Source: Kerstersia similis (GTDB lineage Bacteria > Pseudomonadota > Gammaproteobacteria > Burkholderiales > Burkholderiaceae_B). Taken from it: a stretch of DNA of 64,000 nt. Position numbers and translations under genes: made by a program. The stretch is from contig NZ_CBCSIQ010000024.1 in assembly GCF_965139615.1 (NCBI RefSeq), positions 1 through 64,000 of the forward strand, written 5' to 3'. The notes under the pieces were generated by a model. That model did not search any database and was not told the origin of the DNA. It saw only the letters and a program-made list of their open reading frames with translations. Position 1 is the first letter of the stretch. Every line of letters begins with the position of its first letter. Positions 54,538 through 63,564 of this stretch are shown here, one piece after another.

Positions 54538-55083
54538 TCAACCCGCTGTCCGCACCCGCGTACGAACCGCCTGGCCCAGTTTGGGCAGCACAAAATATCC
54601 TTCCAGTTCGACGCCATGCCCTAGTACCCGTGCGCAATCCCGGGCAAGCACCTGCGTCAACTGCTCGACATCACGCACCAGACGATGCCCGATGAATGCC
54701 TGGAGATAAGCCCCCAGTGAAAACACTTCGAGCAAGCGCGCCCGGCTGCGATAGCGGATATGCAACCAGGACCCCTCCCCCGGATTATGCGAGGCCGGGC
54801 ACAATTCGGGCAGGATCAGCTCATGCTGCTGCCAGGTCCGCATCCCCGGATGCGGATTGGCAATGGTTTTCAGCACGGCCCCCGTGTCCGGCGAACGATA
54901 ATCATCAGGACGCTCGGGAACAGCCGTATGGTCGCTCGCCACATCGGCTGCCATCCCGGCCACCACGGCCACCGTGGTCGCCTCAGCCTCCCCTGCTGTT
55001 GCGCCGACCCGCGACGCTGACCGCTGGCCCGAGGATCGTGCCAGCGCTTGGCGCATCTGGCGCGCGGCATAGGCACTCAGCAT
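54538..55083 (-). CDS. QueF-like T-fold protein, divergent
   Basis: The 181-residue protein has an extended, low-complexity N-terminus (1-60) and a T-fold-like domain (about 65-180). ELCPAS places a cysteine at 95 where QueF has its catalytic SLCP cysteine, and LLEVFSLGAYL places Glu119 where QueF has its substrate-binding glutamate. However, the canonical QPDFA and NHGxFHE motifs are not conserved. It overlaps the upstream VUT-family (queuosine-precursor transporter) gene by seven bases, which favours a 7-deazaguanine role such as preQ0 reduction. A FolE2-like role is less likely. GGAG precedes the start. Assignment is tentative. Confidence 0.6.
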   Translation of the reverse strand: MLSAYAARQMRQALARSSGQRSASRVGATAGEAEATTVAVVAGMAADVASDHTAVPERPDDYRSPDTGAVLKTIANPHPGMRTWQQHELILPELCPASHNPGEGSWLHIRYRSRARLLEVFSLGAYLQAFIGHRLVRDVEQLTQVLARDCARVLGHGVELEGYFVLPKLGQAVRTRVRTAG

Positions 55084-55715
55084 GATTTTTCTCCAGATTG
55101 TGTCATTTCCAACGGCCCATTAGCGACAGGCACGGAACAGACAGGCACCGAACAATCTGGCACTGTCAACGGGCAGGCGCCCGTTCCGCCTTGCTGCCGG
55201 CGTCGCTCCCATTGCATGAACGGCAGCCAGGCCAGCACGGCGGCAATCAGAAACTTGCCGATGACATCCGCATAAATGATCTGCGTCATGTCATAGACGC
55301 TCATGGCTCCCGCAAAAGCCAGCACCGTGAAGGCGGTACTGTCCAGCGGGACGCTGACGGCATTGCTGGCAAGCACGCGCGCATGCCAACGCCTGTGGCG
55401 CAGTCGCTGAAACATGGCCGTATCGGCCAACTCGCCTGCCAGTATGGCGGCGAACGAGGCCAGTAAAAAACGTGGTGGTACGTGAGCGATGAACTGGCCG
55501 TAGGCTGCCGTCACCAGCAGGGCCAGCCCGATGGCCAGATAGACCGTCGGCAGACCATAGGCGTGCAGGCGATCACGCAAGGTGAAAACCGCCGCGAAGA
55601 AAATGGAACCGATACTGAAGAGACCAAATCCTGGCAACCCGATAAAGCTGTCCAGAAAGATATTGGCCAACAAGATGGCGCAGACATACGCTGCCAGCCA
55701 GCAGGCGCGCAACAT
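55077..55715 (-). CDS. VUT family transporter, YhhQ-like putative queuosine precursor permease
   Basis: The 212-residue inner-membrane protein has about six hydrophobic spans. Family motifs include LLANIFLDSF near the start and FAAILAGELADTAMF, SNAVSVPLDSTAFTVLAFAG and IIYADVIGKFLIAAVLAWLPF. The VUT/YhhQ family imports preQ0 or preQ1. The start at 55715 follows AAGGAG; a long upstream frame to 56192 is rejected. It is co-transcribed with the overlapping QueF-like gene. No preQ1 riboswitch was recognised upstream. Confidence 0.85.
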   Translation of the reverse strand: MLRACWLAAYVCAILLANIFLDSFIGLPGFGLFSIGSIFFAAVFTLRDRLHAYGLPTVYLAIGLALLVTAAYGQFIAHVPPRFLLASFAAILAGELADTAMFQRLRHRRWHARVLASNAVSVPLDSTAFTVLAFAGAMSVYDMTQIIYADVIGKFLIAAVLAWLPFMQWERRRQQGGTGACPLTVPDCSVPVCSVPVANGPLEMTQSGEKSC

Positions 55716-56183
55716 GAAAGACTCCTTGCCCGCCACCGGACATATCCAGCGCGGCGCAGAACAGGAAGAGACACGACAGAGGGCGAGAGCCCAAGCCGCA
55801 AAACCGCATTCTAGCGTATCGCCCCGCTGGCCCGCACTGCCGCCGCCCATCCTCCAGGGCAGGACACGGCCAGGCTTGCAGCACAGGTTCACCGTTCGTC
55901 CCCTGCCGCCCTGGCCATTGGCCTCGTCCGGACTCGATGTCAGCTTGCCTATCCTGGCCACGTGATACGATCCCAGCGCTGAGCTTGCAAGGCTTGGCCC
56001 GACCTCCCCGGTATTTCGGGCTATCGCTGCACCACCCCGCTTTACTCTGTACCTCGCAGGCACGCCCGATCCTGATGCGCCACCGGACTGTTCGGCCACT
56101 TGGCCGGTTCGACCCCAATCGCTGAACAAGCGAGCCGCTGCGCAGGCCGGACTGTCACCGTTGTCTATTCCCGTTCTGTTTTC
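55716..56183. other. Divergent intergenic region between VUT and VanZ-like genes
   Basis: This 468-bp stretch has no credible gene. TAGAAT on the minus strand (55808-55813) could be the -10 box of the VUT gene; a -35 box is not clear. No riboswitch fold was recognised by eye. Confidence 0.4.
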
Positions 56184-56549
56184 ATGACTCAATCAATGCT
56201 TGACCGACTGGCGCTGGCTGCCACCCTGGCCCTTCTGATTGCTATCACTTATCTGACGCTGGCCGCGCCGGGCTCCCTGCCTCGCGTTTCCGGCGGAGAC
56301 AAGCTCCACCACGCACTGGCCTTTGCCGCGCTGGTCTTTCCCTTCGTGGTCGCCCGGCCGCGCTGGGCCTTGCGCACTTTCGCTGCCGCCATCGCCTATG
56401 GCGGGCTGATCGAACTGATACAGCCGAGTTTCGGGCGCTCTGGAGAATGGGCGGATCTGCTCGCCGATACCATCGGTGCCGCGGCGGGCATCGTACTCGC
56501 CTGGCTGACGCGCTGGCTATTGCCTATCAGCAGAAAAACCGCAGCCTGA
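56184..56549 (+). CDS. VanZ-like small membrane protein
   Basis: The 121-residue protein has four predicted membrane spans. It carries VanZ-family features: GGDKLHHALAFAAL after the first helix, and AYGGLIELIQPSFGRSGEWADLLADTIGAAAGI. Function in such proteins outside vancomycin resistance is not known. The start at 56184 is chosen because upstream codons look non-coding; its ribosome-binding site is poor. It ends at a strong bidirectional terminator. Confidence 0.82.
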   Translation: MTQSMLDRLALAATLALLIAITYLTLAAPGSLPRVSGGDKLHHALAFAALVFPFVVARPRWALRTFAAAIAYGGLIELIQPSFGRSGEWADLLADTIGAAAGIVLAWLTRWLLPISRKTAA

Positions 56550-56568
56550 GCTCTAGCCCAGCATGAAA

Positions 56569-56606
56569 AAAAGAGGCGTTCCGGCCAAAACCGGAACGCC
56601 TCTTTT
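56569..56606. terminator. Bidirectional rho-independent terminator between VanZ-like and cyd genes
   Basis: A perfect 16-bp stem (56569-56584 with 56591-56606) with a 6-base loop is flanked by A-residues on the left and T-residues on the right. It serves the plus-strand VanZ-like gene and the minus-strand cyd operon. Confidence 0.93.
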
Positions 56607-56639
56607 CCTACTGGCCCAGCCAGCCTGGGAAAGTCAGCC

Positions 56640-56879
56640 TCAGTAGCCTGAGGTGTCCTTCGCAGCCTTGGCCTGGCCGGCTGCGCCCGCGTCGCCACGC
56701 TCGGCGGCGTCTTCCTGCGCTTCAAACAGGACGCCACCCAGCGCTGCTACCAGGATCATGAACCCTGTGCCCAGCAGCCAGGAGAAATACCATGGCCCGT
56801 AGTCACCCAGCACAATCGCCAGCAGGATGACGATCACTGCGAGAACTCCGGCCACGATGAAACGTGCAAGTACCGACAT
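56640..56879 (-). CDS. CydX-like small subunit of cytochrome bd oxidase with an extra N-terminal helix
   Basis: This 79-residue protein starts MSVLARFIVAG behind an AAGGAGG site, ten bases after the cydB stop codon. Its second helix (about 30-51) contains WYFSWLLGT and ends VLFEAQED, matching the WYFAWILG and acidic end of CydX. It differs from the usual 30-40-residue CydX by an added N-terminal helix (about 6-24) and a polar Ala/Gly/Asp-rich tail. CydX stabilises the bd oxidase haems. A longer frame to 56939 is rejected. Confidence 0.75.
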   Translation of the reverse strand: MSVLARFIVAGVLAVIVILLAIVLGDYGPWYFSWLLGTGFMILVAALGGVLFEAQEDAAERGDAGAAGQAKAAKDTSGY

Positions 56880-56889
56880 GTCCGCCTCC

Positions 56890-58023
56890 TTACAAAGCGT
56901 GGTGAGAGTTTTCGACCTGCTTGGCATCCACCTTGCCACGCATCACCCAGAAGGCCCAGCTGGTGTAGCAAATGATGAGCGGCATGAAGATGATGGTAAA
57001 GCCCAGCATCCAGCCCTGCGTGACAGCACTGGCACCGGAGTTCCAGACGGTCAGGCTATGCGAGGGATGGGTCGATGAAGGCATCATGAACGGGAACATC
57101 GCTGCACCTGCCGTGCCCAGCACGCCCACCCAGGCCAGCGCGCCCAGCCACCAGCCCAGCAGCTCACGACGGGCACGCAATGCCAGCAGCCCCAACACCA
57201 CGCCGATATAGGTCAGCGCCGGCAAAATCCACAGCACGGGGTACTGGCTGAAATTCGCCAGCAGGCCGCCGGGCACGCGTTCCACCGTTTGGTGCAGCGG
57301 CGTTTGCGCTGCGGCGAAATCCGGGCTCTGCACAATACGGAAGCCGTCCATGCCGGAAACCCAGAAGCCGCCGATGGTGAACAACACCAAGGCGACCACG
57401 CCCCCCCACAGGGCCGCACGGCGCGCGCGCACAGCGACTTCACCCGCGCTGCCGCTCATCAGCATGGCACCCCCCATGTAGATGGACATGGACACGGACA
57501 CCAGGCCGCACAGGATGGCGAACGGGTTCAGCAGTTCCAGGAAACTGCCGGTGTAGTAGGACGTCAGGCGCCAATCGAAATGGAACGGCACGCCCTGCAA
57601 CACGTTGCCAATGGCGGCACCGAAAATCAGCATGGGCACGAAACCGGACACGAACAGGCTCCAGTCCCAGGCATTACGCCAACGTTCGGACGGCATCTTG
57701 CTGCGGTACTCGAAACCCAGCGGACGCACGATCATGCTCCACAGCAGCACCAGCATCACAATATAGAAGCCGGAGAAGGCCGTGGCATAGACCAGCGGCC
57801 AGGCTGCGAAGATGGCTCCGCCGCCCAGGATGAACCAGACCTGGTTGCCGTCCCAGTGCGGACCGATGATGTTGAGCGCCACGCGGCGTTCCGCATCGGT
57901 GCGGCCCACGAAGCGCAGCAGCGTGCCTACGCCCATGTCCATGCCGACCATGACGGCCAGACCGATCAGCAACACGCCCAGCAATACCCACCAGAGCACT
58001 TTCAGTACGAGATAAATCTCCAT
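56890..58023 (-). CDS. cydB: Cytochrome bd ubiquinol oxidase subunit II
   Basis: CydB is the 377-residue partner of CydA in the bd-type terminal oxidase. It has the family start (VLKVLWWVLLGVLLIGLAVMVGMDMGVG), eight or nine membrane spans and conserved motifs such as GPHWDGNQVWFILGGGAIFAAWP. AAGGAG precedes the start. It begins 17 bp after cydA and is followed by the CydX-like gene, so the three form one operon. Confidence 0.97.
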   Translation of the reverse strand: MEIYLVLKVLWWVLLGVLLIGLAVMVGMDMGVGTLLRFVGRTDAERRVALNIIGPHWDGNQVWFILGGGAIFAAWPLVYATAFSGFYIVMLVLLWSMIVRPLGFEYRSKMPSERWRNAWDWSLFVSGFVPMLIFGAAIGNVLQGVPFHFDWRLTSYYTGSFLELLNPFAILCGLVSVSMSIYMGGAMLMSGSAGEVAVRARRAALWGGVVALVLFTIGGFWVSGMDGFRIVQSPDFAAAQTPLHQTVERVPGGLLANFSQYPVLWILPALTYIGVVLGLLALRARRELLGWWLGALAWVGVLGTAGAAMFPFMMPSSTHPSHSLTVWNSGASAVTQGWMLGFTIIFMPLIICYTSWAFWVMRGKVDAKQVENSHHAL

Positions 58024-58040
58024 GACGAATCTCCTTGAGC

Positions 58041-59618
58041 TCAGGTTGCAGCGGCCGGGGCCGGCGCAATGGACGGAACCGAAGCTTCGGGCTCGGGATC
58101 ATCAGGCCCCTTGCGGATGGACTTCAGCATGAGGAAGATCTCGATGACCGCGAAGATCGTATAGATCACCACAAAGCCGACCAAGGACACGATCATATAG
58201 GTCAGGCTATGCGTGGATGCAGACAGCCAGGTCGGCAGCACTTCATATACCGTCCAGGGCTGGCGACCCACTTCAGCCACCAGCCAGCCCATTTCACAGG
58301 CCAGGAATGGCACGGGAATCATCCAGACCGAACCGCGCAGGAACCAGCGATAGTGATGCACCTTGTTGGTCAGCGTCAGGATAATGGCCAGCAGGAAGTA
58401 ACCCAGCATCAACAGACCCAGCGCCACCATGACCCGGAACGACCAGAAGATCAGCCAGACCTCAGGAATGGTGTCCTTGGCTGCCTTGTCGATATCCGCT
58501 TGCGTCACGCGCGACACATCACCGTCCGGTGCGTAGCGTTGCACCAGGAAGCCGTAGCCCAGATCGGCCTTGTGCGCTTCAAACTGCGCCAGCGCTTCCG
58601 CATCGGTCGGGTCGGCGCTCAGTTTCTCCATGGCTTTCAGCGCGGGAATGCCGCTCTGTATCCTCACCTTGGCACGTTCCTCCAGCACATCGACCGCCGG
58701 TACCGTACCGTCCAGCGAGTGCGTCACCAGGATGGACAGCATGGCCGGAATCTGCAATGCCCACAGGTTGCGCTGCTCGTCCTGCGACGGGAAGGCGATG
58801 GCATTGAAGGACATCGGGGCTTCTTCGGTTTCCCACAATGCTTCCATGGCCACCAGTTTCGTCGGCTGCGCATGCGCGCCCACGAAGCCCAGTGCATCGC
58901 CCAGCGTCAGTACACCTGCCGTCCCCAGCACGCCGAACAGCGACGCGATGCGGAAGGAACGCTTGGCCAGATCCATATGCCGGTTGCGCAGCATATAGAA
59001 GGCACTGACACCACAGACGAAAATCGCCGCTGTCACATAGCCTGCCAGCACCGTATGCACGAACTTGGCTTGCGCGTCAGGGTTGAAGAACAGGTGGAAA
59101 AAGCTTTCCAGTTCCATACGCATGGTCACCGGGTTGAACGCGGCGCCCTGCGGACTTTGCATGAAGCTGTTGGCCACCAGAATCCACAACGCCGACAGGT
59201 TGGAACCCAAAGCGACGAGATAGGTGACGACCAAGTGCTGAGCACGGCTCAGCTTGTTCCAGCCGAACACCATCAGCCCGATGAAAGTGGATTCCATGAA
59301 GAAGGCCATCAGCCCTTCCACGGCCAGCAGCGCGCCGAAGGCATCGCCCACAAAACTGGAATAGAAGGACCAGTTCGTACCGAACTGGAACTCCATCGTC
59401 AGGCCGGTCGCCACGCCCAGCGCAAAATTGATCATGAACAGCTTGGCCCAGAACTGGGTCATGCGGCGATAAACTTCCTTGCCCGTCGCGACATACACCG
59501 TCTCCATGACGGCGATGAGGATGGACAGTCCCAGGGTCAGGGGGACGAACAGGAAGTGATAAAGCGCAGTTGCCGCGAACTGAAGCCGCGACAGATCGAC
59601 CACTGCATCATCTACCAT
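58041..59618 (-). CDS. cydA: Cytochrome bd ubiquinol oxidase subunit I
   Basis: CydA (525 residues) oxidises ubiquinol and reduces oxygen to water with haems b558, b595 and d. It shows the haem-ligand helix ALYHFLFVPLTLG, the E-rich FFMESTFIGLMVFGWNKLS segment and GWLVAEVGRQPW. The long periplasmic loop (about residues 250-380) is of the E. coli-like long Q-loop class. AAGGAG seven bases upstream supports the ATG at 59618 over a GTG one codon earlier. It leads the cydAB-cydX-like operon. Confidence 0.97.
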   Translation of the reverse strand: MVDDAVVDLSRLQFAATALYHFLFVPLTLGLSILIAVMETVYVATGKEVYRRMTQFWAKLFMINFALGVATGLTMEFQFGTNWSFYSSFVGDAFGALLAVEGLMAFFMESTFIGLMVFGWNKLSRAQHLVVTYLVALGSNLSALWILVANSFMQSPQGAAFNPVTMRMELESFFHLFFNPDAQAKFVHTVLAGYVTAAIFVCGVSAFYMLRNRHMDLAKRSFRIASLFGVLGTAGVLTLGDALGFVGAHAQPTKLVAMEALWETEEAPMSFNAIAFPSQDEQRNLWALQIPAMLSILVTHSLDGTVPAVDVLEERAKVRIQSGIPALKAMEKLSADPTDAEALAQFEAHKADLGYGFLVQRYAPDGDVSRVTQADIDKAAKDTIPEVWLIFWSFRVMVALGLLMLGYFLLAIILTLTNKVHHYRWFLRGSVWMIPVPFLACEMGWLVAEVGRQPWTVYEVLPTWLSASTHSLTYMIVSLVGFVVIYTIFAVIEIFLMLKSIRKGPDDPEPEASVPSIAPAPAAAT

Positions 59619-59694
59619 CACATTACTCCTTGTGATAATGGATCCCGGAAAAGGCGGGACCGGCCCGGCTCACACCTGCAGCCGGCACTTACCT

Positions 59695-59719
59695 AAAAGG
59701 CGCAGACTCGGTCTGCGCC
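59695..59719 (-). terminator. Rho-independent terminator after poxB
   Basis: GGCGCAGAC (59699-59707) pairs perfectly with GTCTGCGCC (59711-59719). On the minus strand it is followed by TTTT. It lies 40 bp past the poxB stop codon and upstream of cydA. Confidence 0.85.
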
Positions 59720-59759
59720 CTTCCTGGATGCCTTGGATCAAAACCCCCGCTGTCCGGTA

Positions 59760-61496
59760 TTACCGGGGCAGCAGGTTGGTCTTGGCCAAGTCAATGACGT
59801 TGCTCATCTTGCCGTCCATCACTGCACGCAAGCCCCACAGACTGAAACCCTTGACCTGTTCGATGCCGATCGTGGGCGGCATGACCAGTTCCTGCTTGGC
59901 CGTCACGACGTCCAGCAACGCCGGGCCGTCATGCGCCAGCACTTCCTTCACCGCCGCTTCCAGATCGCCCGGATCCTCCACGCGCACGGCATGGATACCC
60001 ACGGCACGCGCCACGGCGGAGAAATCGGGGTTGTCGAGATCCACTTCCGTGTCGATGAAACCCGCGGCCTTCATTTCCAGCGCCACGAAGCCCAGCACGC
60101 CGTTGTTGAACACAACGATCTTCACGGGCAGGTTGCGATGCTTGACGGTAATCAGGTCGCCCATCAGCATCGAGAAGCCACCGTCCCCGGAGAACGTCAC
60201 GACCTGGCGGTGCGGCTGGGAGGCCTGGATGCCGATGGCCTGCGGCAGCGCATTGGCCATGGAACCGTGCGTCAGCGAACCGATCAGGCGGCGCTTGCCG
60301 TTCATCTTCAGATAACGTGCCGCCCACACCGTGGCCGTGCCGACGTCCGCCGTGAAAACAGCATCCTCATCGGCATGCTGGCTCAACAGGCTGGCCAGGT
60401 ATTGCGGATGAATGGGCGGCTTGCCTGCCTTGCCCTGGGCCAGCTCGTCCAGACCGGCACGGGCGTCCTTGTAATGCGCCAGCGCGGCATCCAGGAACTT
60501 GCGGTCGGTACGTGCTTTCAGCTTGGGCAGCACGGCTTCGATGGTCAACGCCACATCGCCCACGACGCCCAGATCCAGCTTGGCGCGGCGGCCCAGGCTT
60601 TCCGGGCGGATATCCACCTGGACGATCTTGCAATCCGTCGGCAGGAATTGCTTGTACGGGAAATCCGTGCCCAGCATCAGCAGCGTGTCGCAATGATGCA
60701 TGGCGGCATAGCCCGAGGAAAAGCCGATGAAACCCGTCATCCCCACATCGAAGGGGTTGTCGTACTCAACGTGTTCCTTTCCGCCCAGTGCGTGCACGAT
60801 GGGGCTCTTGAGCACGTCGGCCAGTTGCAGCAACTGGGCATGCGCGCCCGCGCAACCGCGGCCAGCGAAAATCGCCACCTTGGACGAATCGTTGAGCAAG
60901 TCTGCCAGCGCCGTGATTTCCTCGTCAGCCGGCGTGACCTTCGGCTGCGGCGGCAGCAGGCCGCGACGCGAAGTGACGCTCTTGCGCGGCGATGCCTGCA
61001 GCGCCACGTCACCCGGCAGCACCACGACAGCCACGCCACGCTTGCCAACGGCCGCGCGGATGGCATTGTCCAGCACATAGGGAATCTGGCTGGCGTCAGA
61101 CACCAGTTCGCAGTAGTGGCTGCACTCGCGGAACAATTCCTGCGGATGCGTTTCCTGGAAATAGCCGCTGCCGATTTCCGCCGATGGAATATGCGCGGCA
61201 ATGGCCAGCACCGGCGTCCGGCTGCGATGCGCGTCGAACAAGCCGTTGATCAGGTGCAGGTTGCCCGGCCCGCACGAGCCGGCGCACACCGACAGCTCGC
61301 CCGTCACCTGGGACTCACCGGATGCAGCGAATGCGGCCACTTCTTCGTGGCGCACGCCGACCCATTCCACTTCCTTTTGCTGGCGCAGCGCTTCCGTCAG
61401 GCCATTCAGGCTATCGCCGACAATCCCGTAGATACGCTTGACGCCACTTTCCGCCAGCGTACCGATTACATACTCAGCAACATTCTTGATGCTCAT
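59760..61496 (-). CDS. poxB: Pyruvate dehydrogenase (quinone) / pyruvate oxidase
   Basis: PoxB decarboxylates pyruvate to acetate and passes electrons to ubiquinone. The 578-residue protein has the ThDP enzyme layout with E51 (RHEEVAAFAAS), a central FAD-binding domain and the ThDP motif SGDGGFSMLMGDL through VVFNNG. It ends in an amphipathic tail like the membrane-binding end of E. coli PoxB. It starts eight bases after mqo, so it is co-transcribed with it, giving two quinone-linked dehydrogenases in one operon. Confidence 0.95.
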   Translation of the reverse strand: MSIKNVAEYVIGTLAESGVKRIYGIVGDSLNGLTEALRQQKEVEWVGVRHEEVAAFAASGESQVTGELSVCAGSCGPGNLHLINGLFDAHRSRTPVLAIAAHIPSAEIGSGYFQETHPQELFRECSHYCELVSDASQIPYVLDNAIRAAVGKRGVAVVVLPGDVALQASPRKSVTSRRGLLPPQPKVTPADEEITALADLLNDSSKVAIFAGRGCAGAHAQLLQLADVLKSPIVHALGGKEHVEYDNPFDVGMTGFIGFSSGYAAMHHCDTLLMLGTDFPYKQFLPTDCKIVQVDIRPESLGRRAKLDLGVVGDVALTIEAVLPKLKARTDRKFLDAALAHYKDARAGLDELAQGKAGKPPIHPQYLASLLSQHADEDAVFTADVGTATVWAARYLKMNGKRRLIGSLTHGSMANALPQAIGIQASQPHRQVVTFSGDGGFSMLMGDLITVKHRNLPVKIVVFNNGVLGFVALEMKAAGFIDTEVDLDNPDFSAVARAVGIHAVRVEDPGDLEAAVKEVLAHDGPALLDVVTAKQELVMPPTIGIEQVKGFSLWGLRAVMDGKMSNVIDLAKTNLLPR

Positions 61497-61504
61497 GGCA
61501 ACCC

Positions 61505-63007
61505 TCAGATGAATTCCAGATTAAGCGTGGCCGCCGTGGACTTGCGGATTTCGCGGCAAGCATCGGCGTCCGTCTTCAGATCCACCCCGTAAGTCGGGAT
61601 GATGGTCTTCAGCTTGGGCAACCAACCGTCGGCAGTCAGTTTGTCGGCAAAGCACTTCTGCAGGACTTCCAGGGCAATGAAAGCCGCCGTCGAGGCGCCT
61701 GGCGACGCACCCAGCAGCGCGGCCAGCGACTTATCGCTGGAAGCGATCAATTCGGTGCCGAACTCCAGGACGCCTTCCTTCTCCGTGCCCGGCTTGATGA
61801 TCTGCACACGCTGGCCGGCGACGGCAGTCGTCCAGTCCGGCGTCTTGGCATTGGGATAGAACTGGCGCAGCATCGCGAACTGATCCTTGGCGCTTTGCAG
61901 CACTTGCGAAATCAGGTACTCGCTGAGCTGCCAGTTGTCCTTGGCCACATCCAGCATGGGCAGGATGTTGCCCGGACGCACGGAGCGGAACAGGTCGGTC
62001 AGCGAGCCATGCTTGAGGAAACGCGTGGAGAAGCCGGCATACGGCCCGAACAGCACGGACTTCTTGCCGCCGATCACGCGCGTATCCAGGTGGGGCACGG
62101 ACATGGGAGGCGAACCATGCGGCGCCTTGCCATAGACCTTGGCATGGTGGCGTTCGCTGATGCTATCGACATCGCAACGCAGCCAGATGCCGCTGACCGG
62201 GAAGCCGCCGTAGCCGTGGCCTTCGGGAATGTCGGACTTCTGCAGCAGTTCCAGCGCACCACCGCCGGCACCGATGAACACGAACTTGGCCGTCAGGCTC
62301 TGGCGCTCGTGCGTTTTGGTGTCCTTCAGATCGACGCGCCAGCTGCCATCAGCGTCGCGCTTCAGATCCTCGACGTGCTTGAGGTAGTGCACCGAAGCGT
62401 CGGGCTGTGCGGCGAGCTGCTTGATCAGCAGGTGCGTCAGCGCGCCGTAATCCACATCCGAACCGGTGATGATGCGGGTAGCGGCAACCGGATCGTCACC
62501 GGTACGGCCTTCCATGATCAGCGGCGCCCAGGCCTCGATCTGCTTAGGATCTTCGCTGTACTCCATGCCGTGATAGCAGTGGTGCGCGGACATTTCCTTG
62601 AAACGCTCACGCAGATAGGCGACGTTGTCCTTGCCCCACACAAAGCTCATGTGCGGGCACGGATGAATGAAAGCCTGCGGATCCGGGATCGCGCCCTTCT
62701 TCACCAGGTACGACCACAGCTGACGCGACAGGTCAAACTCGGTATTGACTTCCAGCGCTTTGGAAATGTCCACGGTACCGTCCGGCCGGGCCGGGGTGTA
62801 GTTCATTTCGCAGTTGGCCGCGTGGCCGGTACCGGCGTTGTTCCAGCCGTAGGAACTTTCTTGCGCGCAATCTTCCAACGCTTCGACAATCACGATCTTC
62901 AGCGAAGGCTCAAGTTCCTTCAGGACCGTGGACAGCGTGGCGCTCATGATACCAGCGCCGATCATCACGATATCGGCGCTTTCCGGCAGGTTCACATTAT
63001 TCGACAT
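61505..63007 (-). CDS. mqo: Malate:quinone oxidoreductase
   Basis: Mqo oxidises malate to oxaloacetate and feeds electrons to the quinone pool; it is a peripheral membrane FAD enzyme. The 500-residue protein has the FAD loop MIGAGIMSATLSTVLKELEP, SYGWNNAGTGHAANCEMNYTP and the C-terminal LLGASPGASTAAFIALEVL that are typical of the family. It begins 15 bp after the cupin gene and ends eight bases before poxB. Confidence 0.97.
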   Translation of the reverse strand: MSNNVNLPESADIVMIGAGIMSATLSTVLKELEPSLKIVIVEALEDCAQESSYGWNNAGTGHAANCEMNYTPARPDGTVDISKALEVNTEFDLSRQLWSYLVKKGAIPDPQAFIHPCPHMSFVWGKDNVAYLRERFKEMSAHHCYHGMEYSEDPKQIEAWAPLIMEGRTGDDPVAATRIITGSDVDYGALTHLLIKQLAAQPDASVHYLKHVEDLKRDADGSWRVDLKDTKTHERQSLTAKFVFIGAGGGALELLQKSDIPEGHGYGGFPVSGIWLRCDVDSISERHHAKVYGKAPHGSPPMSVPHLDTRVIGGKKSVLFGPYAGFSTRFLKHGSLTDLFRSVRPGNILPMLDVAKDNWQLSEYLISQVLQSAKDQFAMLRQFYPNAKTPDWTTAVAGQRVQIIKPGTEKEGVLEFGTELIASSDKSLAALLGASPGASTAAFIALEVLQKCFADKLTADGWLPKLKTIIPTYGVDLKTDADACREIRKSTAATLNLEFI

Positions 63008-63022
63008 ATCCCTCTTTCCTCG

Positions 63023-63418
63023 TCAGTTGCCGGCCTTCGCCGGTACGAACAGCACCTCAGCATTCGGGGCCAGGATCACATAGGCCCGACGCCAGGGGTC
63101 GCTACCAATCAGGCGCCAGCGATGTCCGCCGCCTGTCGTATCTTCGGCCCAGAGCACATCGCCCGGGGACAATTGAAAGCGCTTGCCGCCGCGCGTTTCG
63201 AATTCCAGCGTGCCGCTCAGCGTCAGCACGAACTGGTGGGCCGGCGCTTCATGCCAATCGAAGCTGCCGCCTTCGCTGGTTTCACGAAACGAAATACTGA
63301 CCGCACCGGCGACTGCGCTAAGGCTATCGCCGCGCTCGCCCTTGGGCAGATCAATCTGACCCTCTTCGAAATACGACTGGCCATCATCGCCAGTAAAAAG
63401 ATGCACACAACGGATCAT
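63023..63418 (-). CDS. Cupin-domain protein
   Basis: The 131-residue protein has one cupin fold. It shows FDWHEAPAHQFVLTLSGTLEFETRGG (histidines of cupin motif 1) and QLSPGDVLWAEDTTGGGHRW (motif 2). It probably binds a metal and a small ligand, but the reaction is not known. AAGGAG lies nine bases before the ATG at 63418; a longer frame to 63520 is rejected. It is the first gene of a minus-strand operon with mqo and poxB. Confidence 0.82.
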   Translation of the reverse strand: MIRCVHLFTGDDGQSYFEEGQIDLPKGERGDSLSAVAGAVSISFRETSEGGSFDWHEAPAHQFVLTLSGTLEFETRGGKRFQLSPGDVLWAEDTTGGGHRWRLIGSDPWRRAYVILAPNAEVLFVPAKAGN

Positions 63419-63564
63419 CGCAATCCTCTCCTTGCCAATCACTTGTCTATCGACTGCCACTACTTTTTCCCATACCGCGCTGGCGCAGCGACGCATGGGG
63501 AAAAACAGTGTCACGCCCACTTCAACAATCCGACGTCATAAACCCGACTGCCAGACGCAGCTAA

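Noticed and set aside
55716..55860. Possible preQ1 riboswitch upstream of the VUT gene
   Set aside because: No aptamer-like stem with an A-rich tail could be traced by eye; a covariance search (preQ1-I, II and III models) on the minus strand would settle it.
58035..63541. Long plus-strand frames opposite cydA, poxB and mqo
   Set aside because: Each lies opposite a well-conserved respiratory gene and has a His/Gln-rich shadow composition without domains.
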